Source: Sclerotiophoma versabilis
Taxonomy: Eukaryota > Ascomycota > Dothideomycetes > Pleosporales > Didymellaceae
DNA length: 64,000 nucleotides
Direction: 5' to 3'
NCBI GenBank assembly: GCA_012274445.1
Contig: JAAROD010000011.1
Coordinates: forward strand, 372,001-436,000
A program made the translations under genes and the position numbers. Below the pieces are notes generated by a model. The model did no database searches. It saw only the letters and a list, made by a program, of their open reading frames with translations, and was not told the DNA's origin. Position 1 is the first letter of the stretch. Each line of letters begins with the position of its first letter. Below, one piece after another: positions 35,044-47,106 of the stretch.

Positions 35044-37909
35044 TCACCGGGCAGGCTCCAACATCTTCGGGCGGTCGCGCTCCCTATCTCTCTCACTACG
35101 GAGGTCATCGTAATCGCTCTCATCATCACGGCGTCTACGACGTCCGTCGCGGTCCTCGTCGTCATCTTTGCGATTGCGGTGGCGGCTTCGGTCACGGTCG
35201 CGGTCGCGGTCTCGACGCTCGCGCTCGTACTCTTCTTCTGTTCAGGAGTCAGCTCGATTGTATTCCATGGAGAAAGGGTATGTTGAAGCGTACCTCGCTC
35301 CTCACGGATCTGCTTAGTCTTGTCCGCGAGTTTCTGGATTTCCTCTTTCGTCAAGACCCTCAGGACGATGACACAATCCATACGCTCCTCAAAGCGCTCT
35401 TTGGCACGTTCAAGAGCTTCGGGGTTTACGAGCTTGCGGTCAATGCGAGTCCAGCGCGCGCCAGGAGGAATATCTTTGCCTTTTACGGCGTCCTTGTGCG
35501 GGGCAACGCCTTCGCGGATGGGCTCGGGGTCTTCAGGAAACTTCTCCGTGGGCTTGCGGAGGATGCCTTTAAGGGGAGGCGACTGGTCCTTGCGAGGTAC
35601 GACGATCTGCACGCTCTTGCCGGGAGCGTCAGGGTTGAGCTTGTCCGTGGACTCTGGCTCTTCAACCAAACCGCGGTCGTTATAGCGGGAGAGAGCTTGG
35701 GATGCTGGAGAGCGCTCACGGCGGTCTTCTCTGCCGCGAGACCTCGACCTTGAGCGTTCGCGGTCTGCTCGGTCGCGGCGTCGGCGTCGGTCACGTCCAC
35801 CATCCGAGTCGCTATCTTGCCGATCGGCTGCAGCACGACGGCTTTGCTCTGCCTCCTTCTCTGCCTGTGCGATGCGGCGACGGTATTCTTCATCAGGATC
35901 CATCGCTGGCGGCACCGGCTCCTTGCGGCTGCGGTCCGACTCGCGATCGACATAGTGACGAGGCCGCTCGACCTCGCTTCCCTCTGGTGAGGTCTTTCGA
36001 GGAGGCTTTGGCGGAGGGTTCTCTTCATTAGGATACGGACGATCACGGGAGATGGGCCGTTCGGGTTCCTGGGCGGCTGCATATGCGTATGCGGGAGCGG
36101 CAACAGGCGGAGCAAGCGGGGGCTGGGACGGTGGAGGTGGGACAGGCAGAGCCTCGCGGCGTTCAGGCTCACGCCGATCTTCGGGCAACCTGCTGCTGCG
36201 CCTGTCGTCTCGTCGCTCGCGGTCATCGTATCGGTCGTCGCGTCTGTCCCGCTCGTCGTACGCTCTCCGCTTTTGCCTTTCGCGCTCTTCTGACGATCCC
36301 CGCTCCTCCCGCTCCTTCTCCTTGGCCTTGCCGTGTGCAGCAGCAATGCCAGCGGCAGCAGACATGCCAGCAAGAGCGCCGGCTGCGACAGGAATGGCGC
36401 GGCTGTCGCGGCTGTCGCGGCTGTCACGAGTGTCGCGAGTGTCGCGAGTGTCACGACTGTTCTCGCTCTTGTGTTCAGTACGAGGGCGGTCGGCGCGGGG
36501 TGGTTCGTACGAGTCGTACGTGGACACTGGCCTCTCTGAGCGGCGGGACTCTGGGATTCGAGAGTCGACACCACGATCTGAGTGGTACACTGGGGGCGCG
36601 TGCTCAACAGGGGGGGCTCTTTGCGGCTCGTACGGCGGGTGGACGGGTTGTCGATCGAGAGCATAGGGGTCCTGGACGGGGACAGAGTTGGCGGTTGCAA
36701 TTCCAAAGCCACGGGAGGCTACCTCACGGTCCTCGAAGCCTCGGTCATATGTGGTGTGACGCTTGTTCTCGGCCTCCCTGCCACGCCCGTAGTCGTCGAA
36801 GGTCTCTGCGCGACGAGCCTCGCGGTGTGGCTCCTGGTGGACGGCTGGGGCATGTCGAGTCGAGGAGGAGCGGTGTGGTGCAGAGTCGGAGGCGTATGGA
36901 TCCTGGTACCTCTCACGCCGCTCGATCGAGTTGGACCTGGCGGGCTTTGGGTAGCCATGGTTGATCTTGTCAAAGCCGCGCGTCGAGGGGGGTGGACCGA
37001 GATCGCGGGTCGAGGTGCGGGGCGGGCGGTCGACAATCATGCTGCTGGGCCGGGAGCCGCGCTCCATGCTGCCGGCGCGAGGGCGGCGCCAGGCTGGTTC
37101 GGTGTCGCGGTACATGCCTGCAGGGTCGGTGTACGAGTAGCCGTTGTCGCCCAGGTCGGCGTGGCGGGCCGAGGGCTTGCTGGCGGGCGGGTGGTAGCTG
37201 CTGCGGCCGCTGGTGATGGCGCCGTAGCCGCTGTCGCGGTGGCGCGGCGACTCGACCGTGTCGGTCTCGGCGACGAGCTTGGCGGTGTGGCTGCTGTCGA
37301 CGCTGTAGATCTTCTTGTGGCTCGAGGTGGTGTCCTGGCGCGAGGAGCCGTGGGTGATGTACGTGTCTGGGTGGGCGAGAGCGGCGCGGGACGGGGCGAG
37401 CGGGCTCGAGGGGCGGTGGTCCTGGCTGTAGGGGGTGCGCAGGGGCAGCGAGGTGAGCGAGGCTACGTTGGGCCTGCCGGTGCGGTCCTCGGTGTTGCGT
37501 CGAGGGCGGGTCTGGTAGGCGTAGGCGGCGTCGTACTTGAGGCCGCTCGAGCGGGAGCCGGTGGAGCTGGCGGGCGCATAGCTGGCGTAGGCCGAGTGCG
37601 AGTGGTGGTGGGCAGAGCCGGAGAGCCGGTCGGCGCTCGAGCGGGGCGAGCTGGGGCGGTAGGCGGAGTAGTCGTAGGACGGGGTCGCGTAGGGGTCGGC
37701 AAAGGTGCCGGTCGAGGCGCGGGCCGGGTTGTAGGCGCGGCGCGGCGACGAGGAGCGGTGGTATCGCGACTCCATGCCGCCGGAGAGGGTGACGGTCTTG
37801 AGCTGGAGCGGCGCCGTCTGGGCTGCGGGCGTGGTGCTCAGCGAGTTGCGGCGCGGGGGCAGCGTCGGCGTGGCAGAGGCGGTGGTGTAGGTGCTGCGTC
37901 GCGTGCCCA

Positions 37910-37947
<38 letters not shown>

Positions 37948-38003
37948 TTGGACTTGGGCGGGTGCGAGTGGAGGGCGGCGGGGACGAGGACGCTGCCCAA
38001 CAT
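35044..38003 (-). CDS. Large disordered Ser/Arg/Asp-rich protein, conserved C-terminal domain of unknown function
   Basis: Exons 38003-35294 and 35237-35044 join across GTACGC...GAACAG to give 967 residues. Almost the whole protein is low-complexity: poly-Ser near residue 20-32, many Ser/Tyr/Arg/Pro stretches, repeated RDTRDTRDSRDS units, an Ala/Gly-rich patch and RS/RD-rich blocks resembling SR-type proteins. The only ordered part is near 820-905: VQIVVPRKDQSPPLKGILRKP, PPGARWTRIDRKLVNPEAL and ERFEERMDCVIVLRVLTKEEIQ, a conserved fungal C-terminal domain. The last exon is Arg/Asp-rich. Start may instead be Met77 (37775), where the conserved-looking text ESRYHRSSSPRRAYNPARAS begins. Function unknown; RNA or chromatin association is conceivable. 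Confidence 0.75.
37911..37947. repeat. Trinucleotide (CGA)n microsatellite encoding poly-Ser
   Basis: About 12 repeats of GAC on the plus strand, read as TCG serine codons in the N-terminus of the large disordered protein. Its length is likely to vary between strains. It lies inside the region that would be untranslated if Met77 is the true start. Confidence 0.85.
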
Positions 38004-39561
38004 GACGGTCAGCCGGTGCAGCAGGTGAGGCAGGGCAACGAGAGGGGGCTGTGCGGCTATGTATGCAGTGCAGGCGGGGCGACGGGATCAGGAACAGAGC
38101 CAGAGACGACGTACATGCTGCCGGTAGAGGGACGGCGGCCGGGGGGGCCAGGCGGGTGATGGGCGTGCGAACAGGCACAGGAACAGGACTGGCCAGGACC
38201 GGGCAGCCCGACGGGCGCAGGATGGCACCACTCCGGCGGCCCAACTGCCTTGCTGGAGCGCGGCGGCGGACGAGAGGCAGCGTGGTGTTTGCAGCCGCGG
38301 GCAGGGACAGCCTGGGGGCACTGGGGCACGCTGGGCCACGGCGCGCAGACGGGCTCAGGAGCAGCAGAGGCACCAAATGAGGCGGGGCAGCGCCTGCAGC
38401 GACAGGCGGGACAGCGCTCGGACAGCCGCGGGCAGCTGCTCGGTGAGGTCGGGGAGGGCGAACAAGAAGCAGTGTGCTGGGGGGGAATTCAGAGCGCAGA
38501 GCGCAGAGCGCAGAACGCAGGCGGACGGGATATCGCGAGTGTGCGCCCCTCGGCGGCCTGCATCGCCTGCCAGCTGCGCGCCTGCGTGGCCTGTCGCCTG
38601 CATTTCAACGGCGTGGAGCATGACGGCTGCGATCCGCGACAATGACATCGTCGTGGCCCGTGCCGAGCACTGAACCCTGAGCGCTGCTGCCCCCTGCCCC
38701 CTGCCCCCTGCACGCGCCACTGACAGCTTCCATCCTCCTCCTCCGCCGCCGCCCTGCAGCCCGGAGACATCAGCCTGGCCGCCCCGTCACGGCTGCATCG
38801 AGACACCGGCCGTGGGCGCCATCGTCCAGTCCAGTTGACTCGACTCGACTCGACTCGACGCGGCCGCCCTTCCTGGCCCTCTGCAACCTCGACGGTCCCA
38901 AACTCCTCGTCTAGCAACTTGCGCTGCCCAAGGCGCGATTGGGCAGGGTTCCCCCCCGCGAGCCCAACACCAGAGCCAGAATTCGGGCCGCGCAGCCTCG
39001 CCATCTCCACCGGCCGCGAGACGTCGCGAATGCGTGTTTGATCACCGCCGTCCGACAACGTGGCGCCTTGTCTCAGGACCAGCAGCAGTCTTGACCCATT
39101 CGCGCGTGTGCACATGTACGAGTAATTGCATGCTTAGTCACTGCACCCGGCGCTGCGTGTGCATGCTGATCAGACAGCGCAACGGGAGAAGCTGTGGCCT
39201 TTTTTATTTTCTGGAAAGAAAAGTGGACGGTCTCGTATTTCTCTCGTCTGAGCGCCATGCTCTGAGCAGGCTGATCCCCGTGTCCGTCATCACTCTTGAT
39301 GCGGCATATCGCTGTCAACCCCGCCTGTATCAAGTTACTTGGTTCCTTCTTCAAGCCTGCTGCCCCGTCCACGGTCGCACGCGATCTTCACTTGCTTTTC
39401 CATTCTTCCTGCACATCGTGAGGCGTGGTGTAGTAGGGGGCAGCTTCGTCACGACCATCTTCCTTGTCTTAACATCTCTGCTAAAGAATTAAGAATTCGA
39501 TTTCGCTATCCCTGACAAGAAATCCGCCCTCTCCTTCCGTCCTATCTCCTTCGTTTGTCCT
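38004..39561. other. GC-rich promoter region with minisatellites
   Basis: Upstream of the large disordered gene the DNA is GC-rich, with short tandem repeats: AGAGCGC units (38491-38520), TGCCCCC units (38688-38710) and GACTC units (38837-38859). Long open frames here are composition artefacts. The right part (39100-39561) is the 3' flank of the sugar transporter. No gene is supported. Confidence 0.5.
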
Positions 39562-41332
39562 TTACGCACTCTCAACATGCTCCACACTCCTCCTATTCTT
39601 CTTAGCCACTCCCCCGTCAACATCCTCAGCATCGTCCGCGTAGTGCGTGTTCTTGATCTTCTTCGCCCGCGACGTCGCCGGGAAGGTGTCCTTGACGCAG
39701 CCAGCGATGATATTCTCCTCGAACAGGAGGTGGATTGACTCAAGCGGCACCCCCTTGGTCTCAGGCACGCAGAAAATCGTGTAGATACCCATGATGATAC
39801 AGCAAGTTCCGAACAGCAGGAAAGTGCCATAGGTAATCTCTGCAAGCATAATGGGCGTGATTTTGGCAATTACAAAGTTGAACAGCCACTGAGTCATGAG
39901 CGCCGCGGCCATGATGAGCGAGCGCACGTGGTTGGGCGCGCACTCGGACGAGAGGACAAAGGGGATGGGTCCCCAGCCGAACGAGTAAAAGACGACAAAG
40001 AGGTACACGCAGACGATGGCGAAGATGGCATTGCCGTCCAGCTCCCCGCTGGGCGGGTGCACAGCCTGATTAATGCCAATGTAGAACATGGCGAAAGCTT
40101 GGCCCGCAGACCCGATTAAGAGAGACCACTGGAACTTGTGAGTGCATTTTCATGGATGAGATGCCTGTAGATCGGACATACCTTGCGACCAAGTTGCTCA
40201 GTAAAGGCCATCAGTCCAACAGCGGTAACCACAATCTTCACGATACCGTATACACCGGTAGCGAACAGACTAGCAGAATCCCCAGCAAGACCGATTTGCT
40301 TGAAGATCTGCGGTGCGTAGTAGTTGATCGAGTTTGTACCTAACCACCGAATTAGCACCAAACCCTTGCATAAATGGCCAGACGCTAAACCTACCAGTCC
40401 ACTGCTGCCAGAACATGAGAATAACGGCGAAAGAAGAGCGGTAGAAGATCTTCTTGTTCGAGCAAGCCGACTTGAGCTGCGCAACCATTGGCATCTTCTC
40501 GTGGCCGTTGAAGTCAGCAATGATATCGTCGAGCTCCTGAACCACGTCTGGATGCTCAGCAGGCTTGCCACGAACGTAAGCAAGTGCCTTGGCCGCTTCC
40601 GTAATCCGGTTCTTCTCGATGAGCCAACGGGGGCTCTCGTTCATGAAGACGATGCCGACAAGGAGAAGGACACCCGGGAGCATCTGCAGCGCAGTTGGAA
40701 TCCGCCATTTAGCCGAGTTGTAGCGGCTGGTAATGTCGAGGTCGATGCCGTAGTTGACGAAGAACGACAAGCAGATACCGGTGACGTTGAAGAGTTGCAT
40801 GCATCCAACGCATCGTCCACGAATCTCCTTGGGTGCATTCTCAGAGATGTATGTTGGTACAACAGCTGAGATGAGACCAACGCCGAAACCGCCAATGACA
40901 CGTCCAATGTATAGCTGAGTCAGGCTGGTCGTCCCCAGAGCACAGAGTGTTTGGACTGTCGAGCCGATGATGAAGATTATGTCGGCGATGATAAGTGCCC
41001 ACTTGCGGCCAAAGGTGTCGCTAACGTAGAAGGATGCGAGCGCACCAAAAAAGCAGCCGGCTTGCAGAACGGAGACGATATTTCCTTGAAGATTGGCGAA
41101 ATCTTTACTGTCACGATCAAGATTGAAGGACTCTTGGAAAGCATCCATCGTAAGGACACCACCGATGAGACCAGTGTCCCATCCGAACAGCTACAGGGCA
41201 GTCAGCGGTGAATGAATAAACTGTTGTGAAAGCACGCACCATTCCACCAAAGGACGCGACCACAGTAAGAAGGTAGGCTCGGCGGTGCATCTTGACGTCG
41301 CGCCATACCGCGGGTAGGTCGAACTTTGCCAT
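39562..41332 (-). CDS. MFS sugar porter (quinate/hexose permease-like)
   Basis: Four exons, 41332-41240, 41190-40395, 40339-40182 and 40134-39562, give 539 residues. Junctions restore the family text: FGGMLFGWDTGLIGG at the first, QQWTGTNSINYYAPQIF at the second, and QLGRKFQWSLLIGSAGQ at the third. Other markers: DTFGRKWAL, GRVIGGFGVG, PTYISENAPKEIRGR, NESPRWL, and PETKGVPLE near the C-terminus. The PETKG ending and the SENAPKEIRG loop are classical sugar porter signatures. The WQQWTGTNSINYY motif and overall pattern are closer to quinate/lactose/hexose permeases of saprotrophs than to the high-affinity glucose carrier at 7 kb. Plasma membrane, proton-coupled uptake is likely. Substrate unknown. 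Confidence 0.92.
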
Positions 41333-42225
41333 GGTTGAGATTTTGCTGGACCAAGTATGTTTCTAGCGGAATCTTCTTCGAGTCGCACAGTCCGTGGTAG
41401 CGAGTGTCACTGACGTACACCACAGTCGTCGCGAGTGAGGCATGCGATGAGCCTCAGATGTTCGAGGACGATGTGAAGATTTATACTGCAACCCCGGGAG
41501 AGCACGAGAACGCCGATCCACTACTCCATGGGGGTCGGCATAGCATAGCGCAACACCGCAATGACGTGGGGAACACTTGTGGGGTCTCCAGCAGTGGAGC
41601 CGCATCTGCGGTGGGCAGTTCTTCCTCCAGTCAAAAAGTCAAATGCCGACATCGTAAGATAACTTCCGACGTTTCGTCAGAACTGTTGACAATCTTGCAT
41701 GCATAACTTTGCATGGAAGCGAATATGCGGCGACTGTGCTCGGGGCAAAGCCGACACCACCCTTGCTGAAGTCTCGTCAGCGGGTTGCTTGATTGCGTCT
41801 GGCGTTGCTTGGGCAGATTGAGGCACCAGTTGGCGAGCTCTTGGCTTCTTGGCTTCGCCAACACTCAGGTTTTCCTCCTCTATCTTCTTCCGCGGCCATG
41901 GACGTCGGGACGTGGGTTGCACTGGCGCTTCCGACGGAATGCCCGCAGTTGCAACCGCCGATGGGAAAGCTGCTTGTCGGTAGACGGTTTCGAACTCCAT
42001 TTTAACCAGTTGAGGTGTGGAGTTCAAACGCCGGCACTGCCGCAAACAGGTGCTGGTAGCGCACACAGAGGCGACCTCCACATCCTGTCAAACACCGACC
42101 CCAGGTTTTCCTTCGAGGTGGGCCGAGTAAACACTGCGGGGAGTGTTTGTTGAATGTCGGTATATGCTTCATTGATCTATGTGTGGTCATGTAATGGAAT
42201 GGGTGTCTAAAGCAGTAAAGACGGA
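41333..42225. other. Intergenic, one compositionally coding-like ORF
   Basis: Contains the promoter of the sugar porter. A minus-strand ATG-initiated ORF of 105 codons (42000-41683) is rich in Pro, Ala, Lys and Glu and looks like the disordered N-terminus of a regulatory protein, but no continuing exon was found. It is left uncalled. Confidence 0.4.
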
Positions 42226-43323
42226 TCACAGGTTTGCCCTGTCTTTCTGCTCGGGCACTTGTGTGATCAGCTTCTCGTGCTTGATCGCCGACGTCAAATT
42301 GTCCAACACCAGCAGCTCCATATCGCGCTAAGAATGTCAGTCCGCTGTTGTGTTTCTGCCTACTCATTGCACCAACCTGTGTTTCAAACGTCGCCGTTCC
42401 AACGTGGGGCAGCAACACGGCATTCTCGCAGTCCAGCAGCCCTGGGTGGATGTTGGGTTCGTCTTCGAACACGTCCAGCCCCGCTGTCCAGACCTTGCCG
42501 CTCTTCAGCGCATCAACCAGTGCCGCCTCATCGATCAAAGCTCCTCGCGCCGTGTTCACGATGATGACGCCGTCCTTCATCTTGTCAAACTCGGGCTTGC
42601 CAATGATGTGCTTTGTTTGTGGATTGAGTGCCAGGTTCAGACTGAGCACGTCTGATGTCTTGAGCAGCTCCTCAAAAGTGACGTAGGTCGCGCCGTTCTC
42701 CTCGTTAAGAGGCAGCCGCCTGCGGTTGTGGTATTGGATCTTCATGCCGAATGCTTTTGCGCGAGTAGCGACCGCCGAACCGATACCGCCCATGCCCAGG
42801 ATTCCGAGCGTCTTGTTCTTGGGGTCGTGGCCGAGGGCGAATTTGCCACGCCATTTGCCTTCTCATATCAGTAAAATTCGCGTGCATGGGGAGCACACCA
42901 ACCTTGCCGCACTGCCTGGTACGAGTGGTGGATGTTTCGGAGAGCGCCCAGCATGAGGAAGATTGCTATGTCAGCAGTTGCATCGTTAACTGCGATTGGT
43001 GTGCTCGACACTTGAATCCCCCTCTTGCTGCATGCTGCCACATCAATGTTGTTGTACCCAGCACCGTTGTGGCAGACAAACTTCAAACTCTTGGGTAGCA
43101 CGTCGAGGAGCTCTTCGTTGAAGTCTCCAGTTAATGGGTTCGAGTCATTGCTGCGGTACAAGGCAAAGACGCCATCGAACTCTCCATCCTTGCACCTCTT
43201 CATGAAGTCTGCGCGGTCGCCCTTGGGGTACTCATGGAGCTTCGATGCGACTTGCGAGATCTCCTCCCACTCTTTCCGGGTGTGGGCGAGACCGCCGATG
43301 AGGAGAGCTGCTCGTTCAGGCAT
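42226..43323 (-). CDS. D-isomer specific 2-hydroxyacid dehydrogenase (glyoxylate/hydroxypyruvate reductase type)
   Basis: Exons 43323-42903, 42858-42377 and 42327-42226 give 334 residues, the normal size. The substrate domain has KFVCHNGAGYNNIDV, and the Rossmann domain has LGILGMGGIGSAVA followed by an Arg-rich NRR, favouring NADP(H). Catalytic residues: Arg in VNTARGALIDE, Glu in DVFEDEP, and His in LLPHVGTATFET. Two introns start with GTTGGT, a less common donor, but frame continuity and family alignment support both. These cytosolic enzymes reduce glyoxylate, hydroxypyruvate or related 2-keto acids. The exact substrate is not determinable. Confidence 0.92.
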
Positions 43324-44250
43324 TGTGTCAAAAGCGTGCGGTAGAATGGAGAAAACGCTATACACACGAGGCGAAGTTTGGAGGGGAAGCACCAAGTGGG
43401 AGGACTTCAACAATGCAGCGGCAGTTGTACACGCCTGCAGTCATCCTTTCCCCGGCCTATCTCGGACCGAGATACCGATTGTAGTGACCTTCTGCGCCAA
43501 CCTGAACGTAGCAGTTGTCCGCATTGATGCAGAAACACCCCTCACCATCCATTTGCTATGTATCCGGTATCTGATTGTGCTTCCTGCGTAAGAAATGCCC
43601 TCTTGTTGTTGGTATTGTCTTGCGGACGCGGCTTCCTCGAGGCTACCCCACCATAACAACACTACGTCATACATCTTCAGAGACATTCGCGGTTCTGTGC
43701 TCCATGGCTTTGTCAGCACGTTGCATAACACGTTTCTTCTCCGAGGCGAGTATCTAAAATATGTCGGAGATTCTGGATCGTGTGAACGTACATTGTGAGC
43801 TGACAACGGCGAGGCTCTCGGCATTTGAGTCACGGAGCCAATTGCCGCGAGTCCTCTCAATTGCCGACCATGTACGTAAGAAGGGCTAACCCACAGCTTT
43901 CTCCGCATCACATCCAACACCTCCACACTCTACTGGGAAATGACTGAAACTGGACCGTGTTCAGCTCTCTCGAAGTCCGCCGTAGAAGCACCAGGCTGCT
44001 GCTGCCTTGGTGCCTGCAGCATGAGTAATGTTAGGCAAGCCACAGGCAACAACATGTCGGGTGATACTGTGCGCTGATGACCGGTAACAGGGCGCCTGAA
44101 GTCAAAAGTTGATTCTATGGTAAAGTGGACAAAAGGCCAGCTATCACACGCTTCCTTCCTGTTTCTACCTTTATGTCCTGATCCACAATTACCCATAAGA
44201 AACAGGCGATACTATCAACAGTATTGATCGCCACGACGCAGATCTTCATC
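43324..44250. other. Intergenic, divergent promoters
   Basis: Lies between the start of the dehydrogenase (-) and the broken NmrA-like gene (+). Open frames here have no recognisable features. Nothing else is seen. Confidence 0.4.
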
Positions 44251-45282
44251 ATGCAACTGAATACTATCGCCGTACTTGGAGTATGTAGTGCTGCCTAAGT
44301 TCTGACATATATCTGATAATCGTAAACACAGCCGGGAGGTAACGTCGGAAGCGCTGTCATCAACGAGCTCCTACATGACGGCTCACGCTTCAGCATCACC
44401 GCAGTAACACGACCGACCTCAACGTACACTCCAACGGAAGGCTCCAAAATTATACACAAGGCCGCAGACTACACCTCACTTTCGTCCCTCACCGAAGCAT
44501 TCACCGGCCAAGATGCCATTGTCAACTGCATCACCGGCAGCGCAACCCAGTACGAGCCCTCAAAAATCATTATCGACGCTGCCGTAGCGGCAGGAGTAAA
44601 GTTCTTCTTCGCAAACGAGTTCGTCGGATACGTCGACAGTCCGCAATTCAAGCGTATGACAGAAGCTTTCACCGGCGCAAAAATCAGGATTCGAGTGTAC
44701 TTGAGCGAGCTCGCGGCAGCGAACAAAATTACATAGACCAGTCTCAACGGCGGGCCTTTCTTTGACATGTGGCTTATGAAAGGGCCTGCTGGATTCAATG
44801 TTGCGAATCGAAAGGCAAGAATATATGGGACGGGCAGCAATCCGCTTTTCTGGACGCCTTTGCCTGTCATTGCGCAGGCCGCAGGAAATATGCTACGAAA
44901 CCCGGATGCAGTCGCCAATCGACCAGTTTATATATGCCCCTTCGCGAAAGGCGAGCTTACCCAACGATCTCTCTTAATCGCACTTGAGAAGCTTCTGAAT
45001 ACCACATTCACGATTGAGGAAGTCGACCTGGCGAAGATCAACAAGAATTCAAGAGTTGCATTGGAGAGGGGAGAGGCTGGTAAGGCGATGAAGGGCTTGG
45101 TAATCAGCAATCAGTTCTACGAAGAGGACAGTGGGAACGACTTCAGCCACCTGATAGAGAACGAAGTTGTGGGCGTGGACATGATGACCGTGGAGGAAGC
45201 AGTGCAAGATTCTATTGCAAGATGGGGGCAGGACTGTCCAATCGTGGAGAGCATGTTCAGGGTCGAAGCTTGCGAGATCTAG
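44251..45282 (+). pseudogene. NmrA-like / isoflavone-reductase-like NAD(P)-binding gene broken by one TAG
   Basis: Exons 44251-44280 and 44332-45282 would encode 326 residues. The splice falls inside the dinucleotide-binding loop (AVLGPGGNVGSAV), as is typical for the family. The frame is intact except for a TAG at 44734-44736. Relatives carry ITWTSLNGGPFFDMWL here, and the flanking residues match on both sides, so the stop replaces the Trp codon TGG by one G-to-A change. Downstream text remains well conserved (GTGSNPLFWTPL, PVYICPFAKGEL), indicating recent loss or readthrough. An alternative is a 42 nt intron ending at this TAG, but that would delete conserved residues and is too short. Function of such reductases: redox sensing or small-molecule reduction. 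Confidence 0.75.
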
Positions 45283-45439
45283 AGTAAAGGAGACAAGATA
45301 ATCGTAATATTGTATCCTCTAAAGATGGGGAGAACCATAGGTACTGCACCCTCAGGGGTCCAAATGACCAAGCCGATACGCTCTAAAACAATATGCGAGT
45401 GGCTAAAGTAGCAACAACGTCAGCGAGAACGAGAATTAC

Positions 45440-47106
45440 GGCCCTGCACTCAAACTAACCACCAAAAAGAAGAGGGCAACGTATGCATGCGAAGCTTGTG
45501 GCACCGAAAATTATAATGTGACAGGTCGCATCCGCCCAACAGGACATTGAATGCCACTACCGAGACAGCGCAATCACGAATGGTAATATATGAGATCGAC
45601 AGTAAGTAGCCCGTATCGAGGCTTGACTGAAAGATATGGGGCGTATATTATCAGACTTGTCGCGATCCGTATTTCAAACAATCTGCACTCTCCATCATCG
45701 CCCTTGAGGACCAGGCCTCGAAGCGGCACAGGCCCTTGTGCGTCTGACGGCCGCAGAGGTAACTCACGTCTTTACAGAGATAGCGCATAGTCTAAGGGGT
45801 CTGGAAGTGGAAACATAAGATGAAAGTATCGACGGTATGGGAGCAATACGCTTTGCAGACGACGTAAATCCCTTTTATGTTGGTAAGAGAGGTAGTCAGT
45901 CCTCTGTTCCATGGTGACGCTACTATTGACAGTATACAAACCCGATGTCCAATTTTGCTTTCTTGCGAACAATCATCGGTGCCCAGACTACGAGTGTACA
46001 GCTGAGAAAAGCTCATACTTCACAACTAGCTGGATTTGGTACGGCTTCATCACGAGGATTCTTGCGATCACCGTCTCTGCTTTTAAAATTGATAACGCGA
46101 ATGAAAAAAAAAACTCCCAGTCAGGATGAGGCGTATACATATGAATTACCTTGCCAAGACGAATCAAAGTGGATACTCACTCAGGTATGATAACTGCACC
46201 TTTGTGTTCTATATCTTGTGCTAGTCTTTGCAACTCGTGATTTTCCTCAACAGAGTTCTGCATCCGTAAGACAGGAGCAAGCTTGCGCTTTCCTGCAAAC
46301 GGTTTTCATGGTATTTTACAAGCTCAAGCTACATCGAAAAGGATCTATTAGCCTGGCTCCAGATACTTTCCGCAACTATGTCTATCATCGAATGCTGCAG
46401 AGCAGGATCTCTTACTACGAGAGTATGACGAATCGTATCTGTCCCGCGTCACCATCGCGCTCCGGTTCCTGAAGATGCAGATCCTTCTACGGAATAGTGT
46501 ACTGTGTCAACTTTTGCACGCATTTGCACTCGATTCAAATGCAATGGAGCAAGAAATCATGCTCATCATAAGCTCTGGTAGGGTTCGTATATGCGCGGAT
46601 GCTACTGTAGAAATCATCACCGTCATATTGCAGACTACGCAAGGGCAACTACACTGCCAGTATGGTAGGCTCCAGCTTACTATTGCAAGTCTGGCATCCG
46701 ACTTGAAACTCAAGAGCTCTGGGAAAAGCTTACACGCGTGCAATGCCAGGCTTCAGTGCTACGTGCTGCATTGGTAGTATACGGCACCGTCATCGCTATC
46801 TGTAAGTCGCAACTGGAGATCTCTGATTACTCCTTACCAGGCCTTACCCAAGCTATACAGGTGACCCTTGCCGGTCTCGAAAGATTGGGTAGTTATGTGC
46901 GTCAGGTCACACAATGTCAGAAGATTGTGCAGCAGCTTTTCAAAGCTGCCACGGCCTTATCTGCTCAATCATCAGGGTCTCGAGCAAGGATTGGCGGTTT
47001 TGTATACAGCGGTGTAGCATCAATGGCTGGAATGACGACGTCTGAGCCCGCGTTGGATACCTTGAATATGATAGATAACATCAACTTTGAGTTCCCCTGG
47101 AACTAA
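45440..47106 (+). pseudogene. Decayed Zn2Cys6 fungal transcription factor
   Basis: The 5' end near 45455-45600 shows a damaged binuclear cluster: KRATYACEAC, then after a frameshift HRKL*CD and later YEIDSK, with several cysteines replaced. Farther on come VRLTAAEVTHVFTEIAHSLRGLE, DGMGAIRFADDVNPFYVG, then SNFAFLR, all in changing frames with stops, as in the variable linker of fungal-specific factors. The middle homology region persists: QTVFMVFYKLKLHRKGSISL, YLSRVTIALRFLKMQILLRNSVL and VRICADATVEIITVI. The last part (46738-47106) ends in LDTLNMIDNINFEFPWN, a typical C-terminus. At least three frameshifts and several stops make a functional product impossible without large unseen introns. It lies next to the nonsense-mutated NmrA-like gene. 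Confidence 0.72.

Noticed and set aside
36582..38159. 525-codon plus-strand ORF
   Set aside because: Antisense shadow of the Ser/Arg-rich gene; its Val/Gly/Arg-only composition follows from GC-rich codons on the other strand.
36970..38376. 468-codon minus-strand ORF rich in Pro/Arg/His
   Set aside because: Same strand as the real gene but another frame, a composition artefact extending into the GC-rich promoter.
41683..42000. 105-codon ORF between sugar porter and dehydrogenase
   Set aside because: Disordered composition without a domain; it may be a fragment but is not supportable alone.
44695..44736. 42 nt intron that would remove the TAG in the NmrA-like gene
   Set aside because: Shorter than other introns here, no branch site, and it would delete residues that match relatives.
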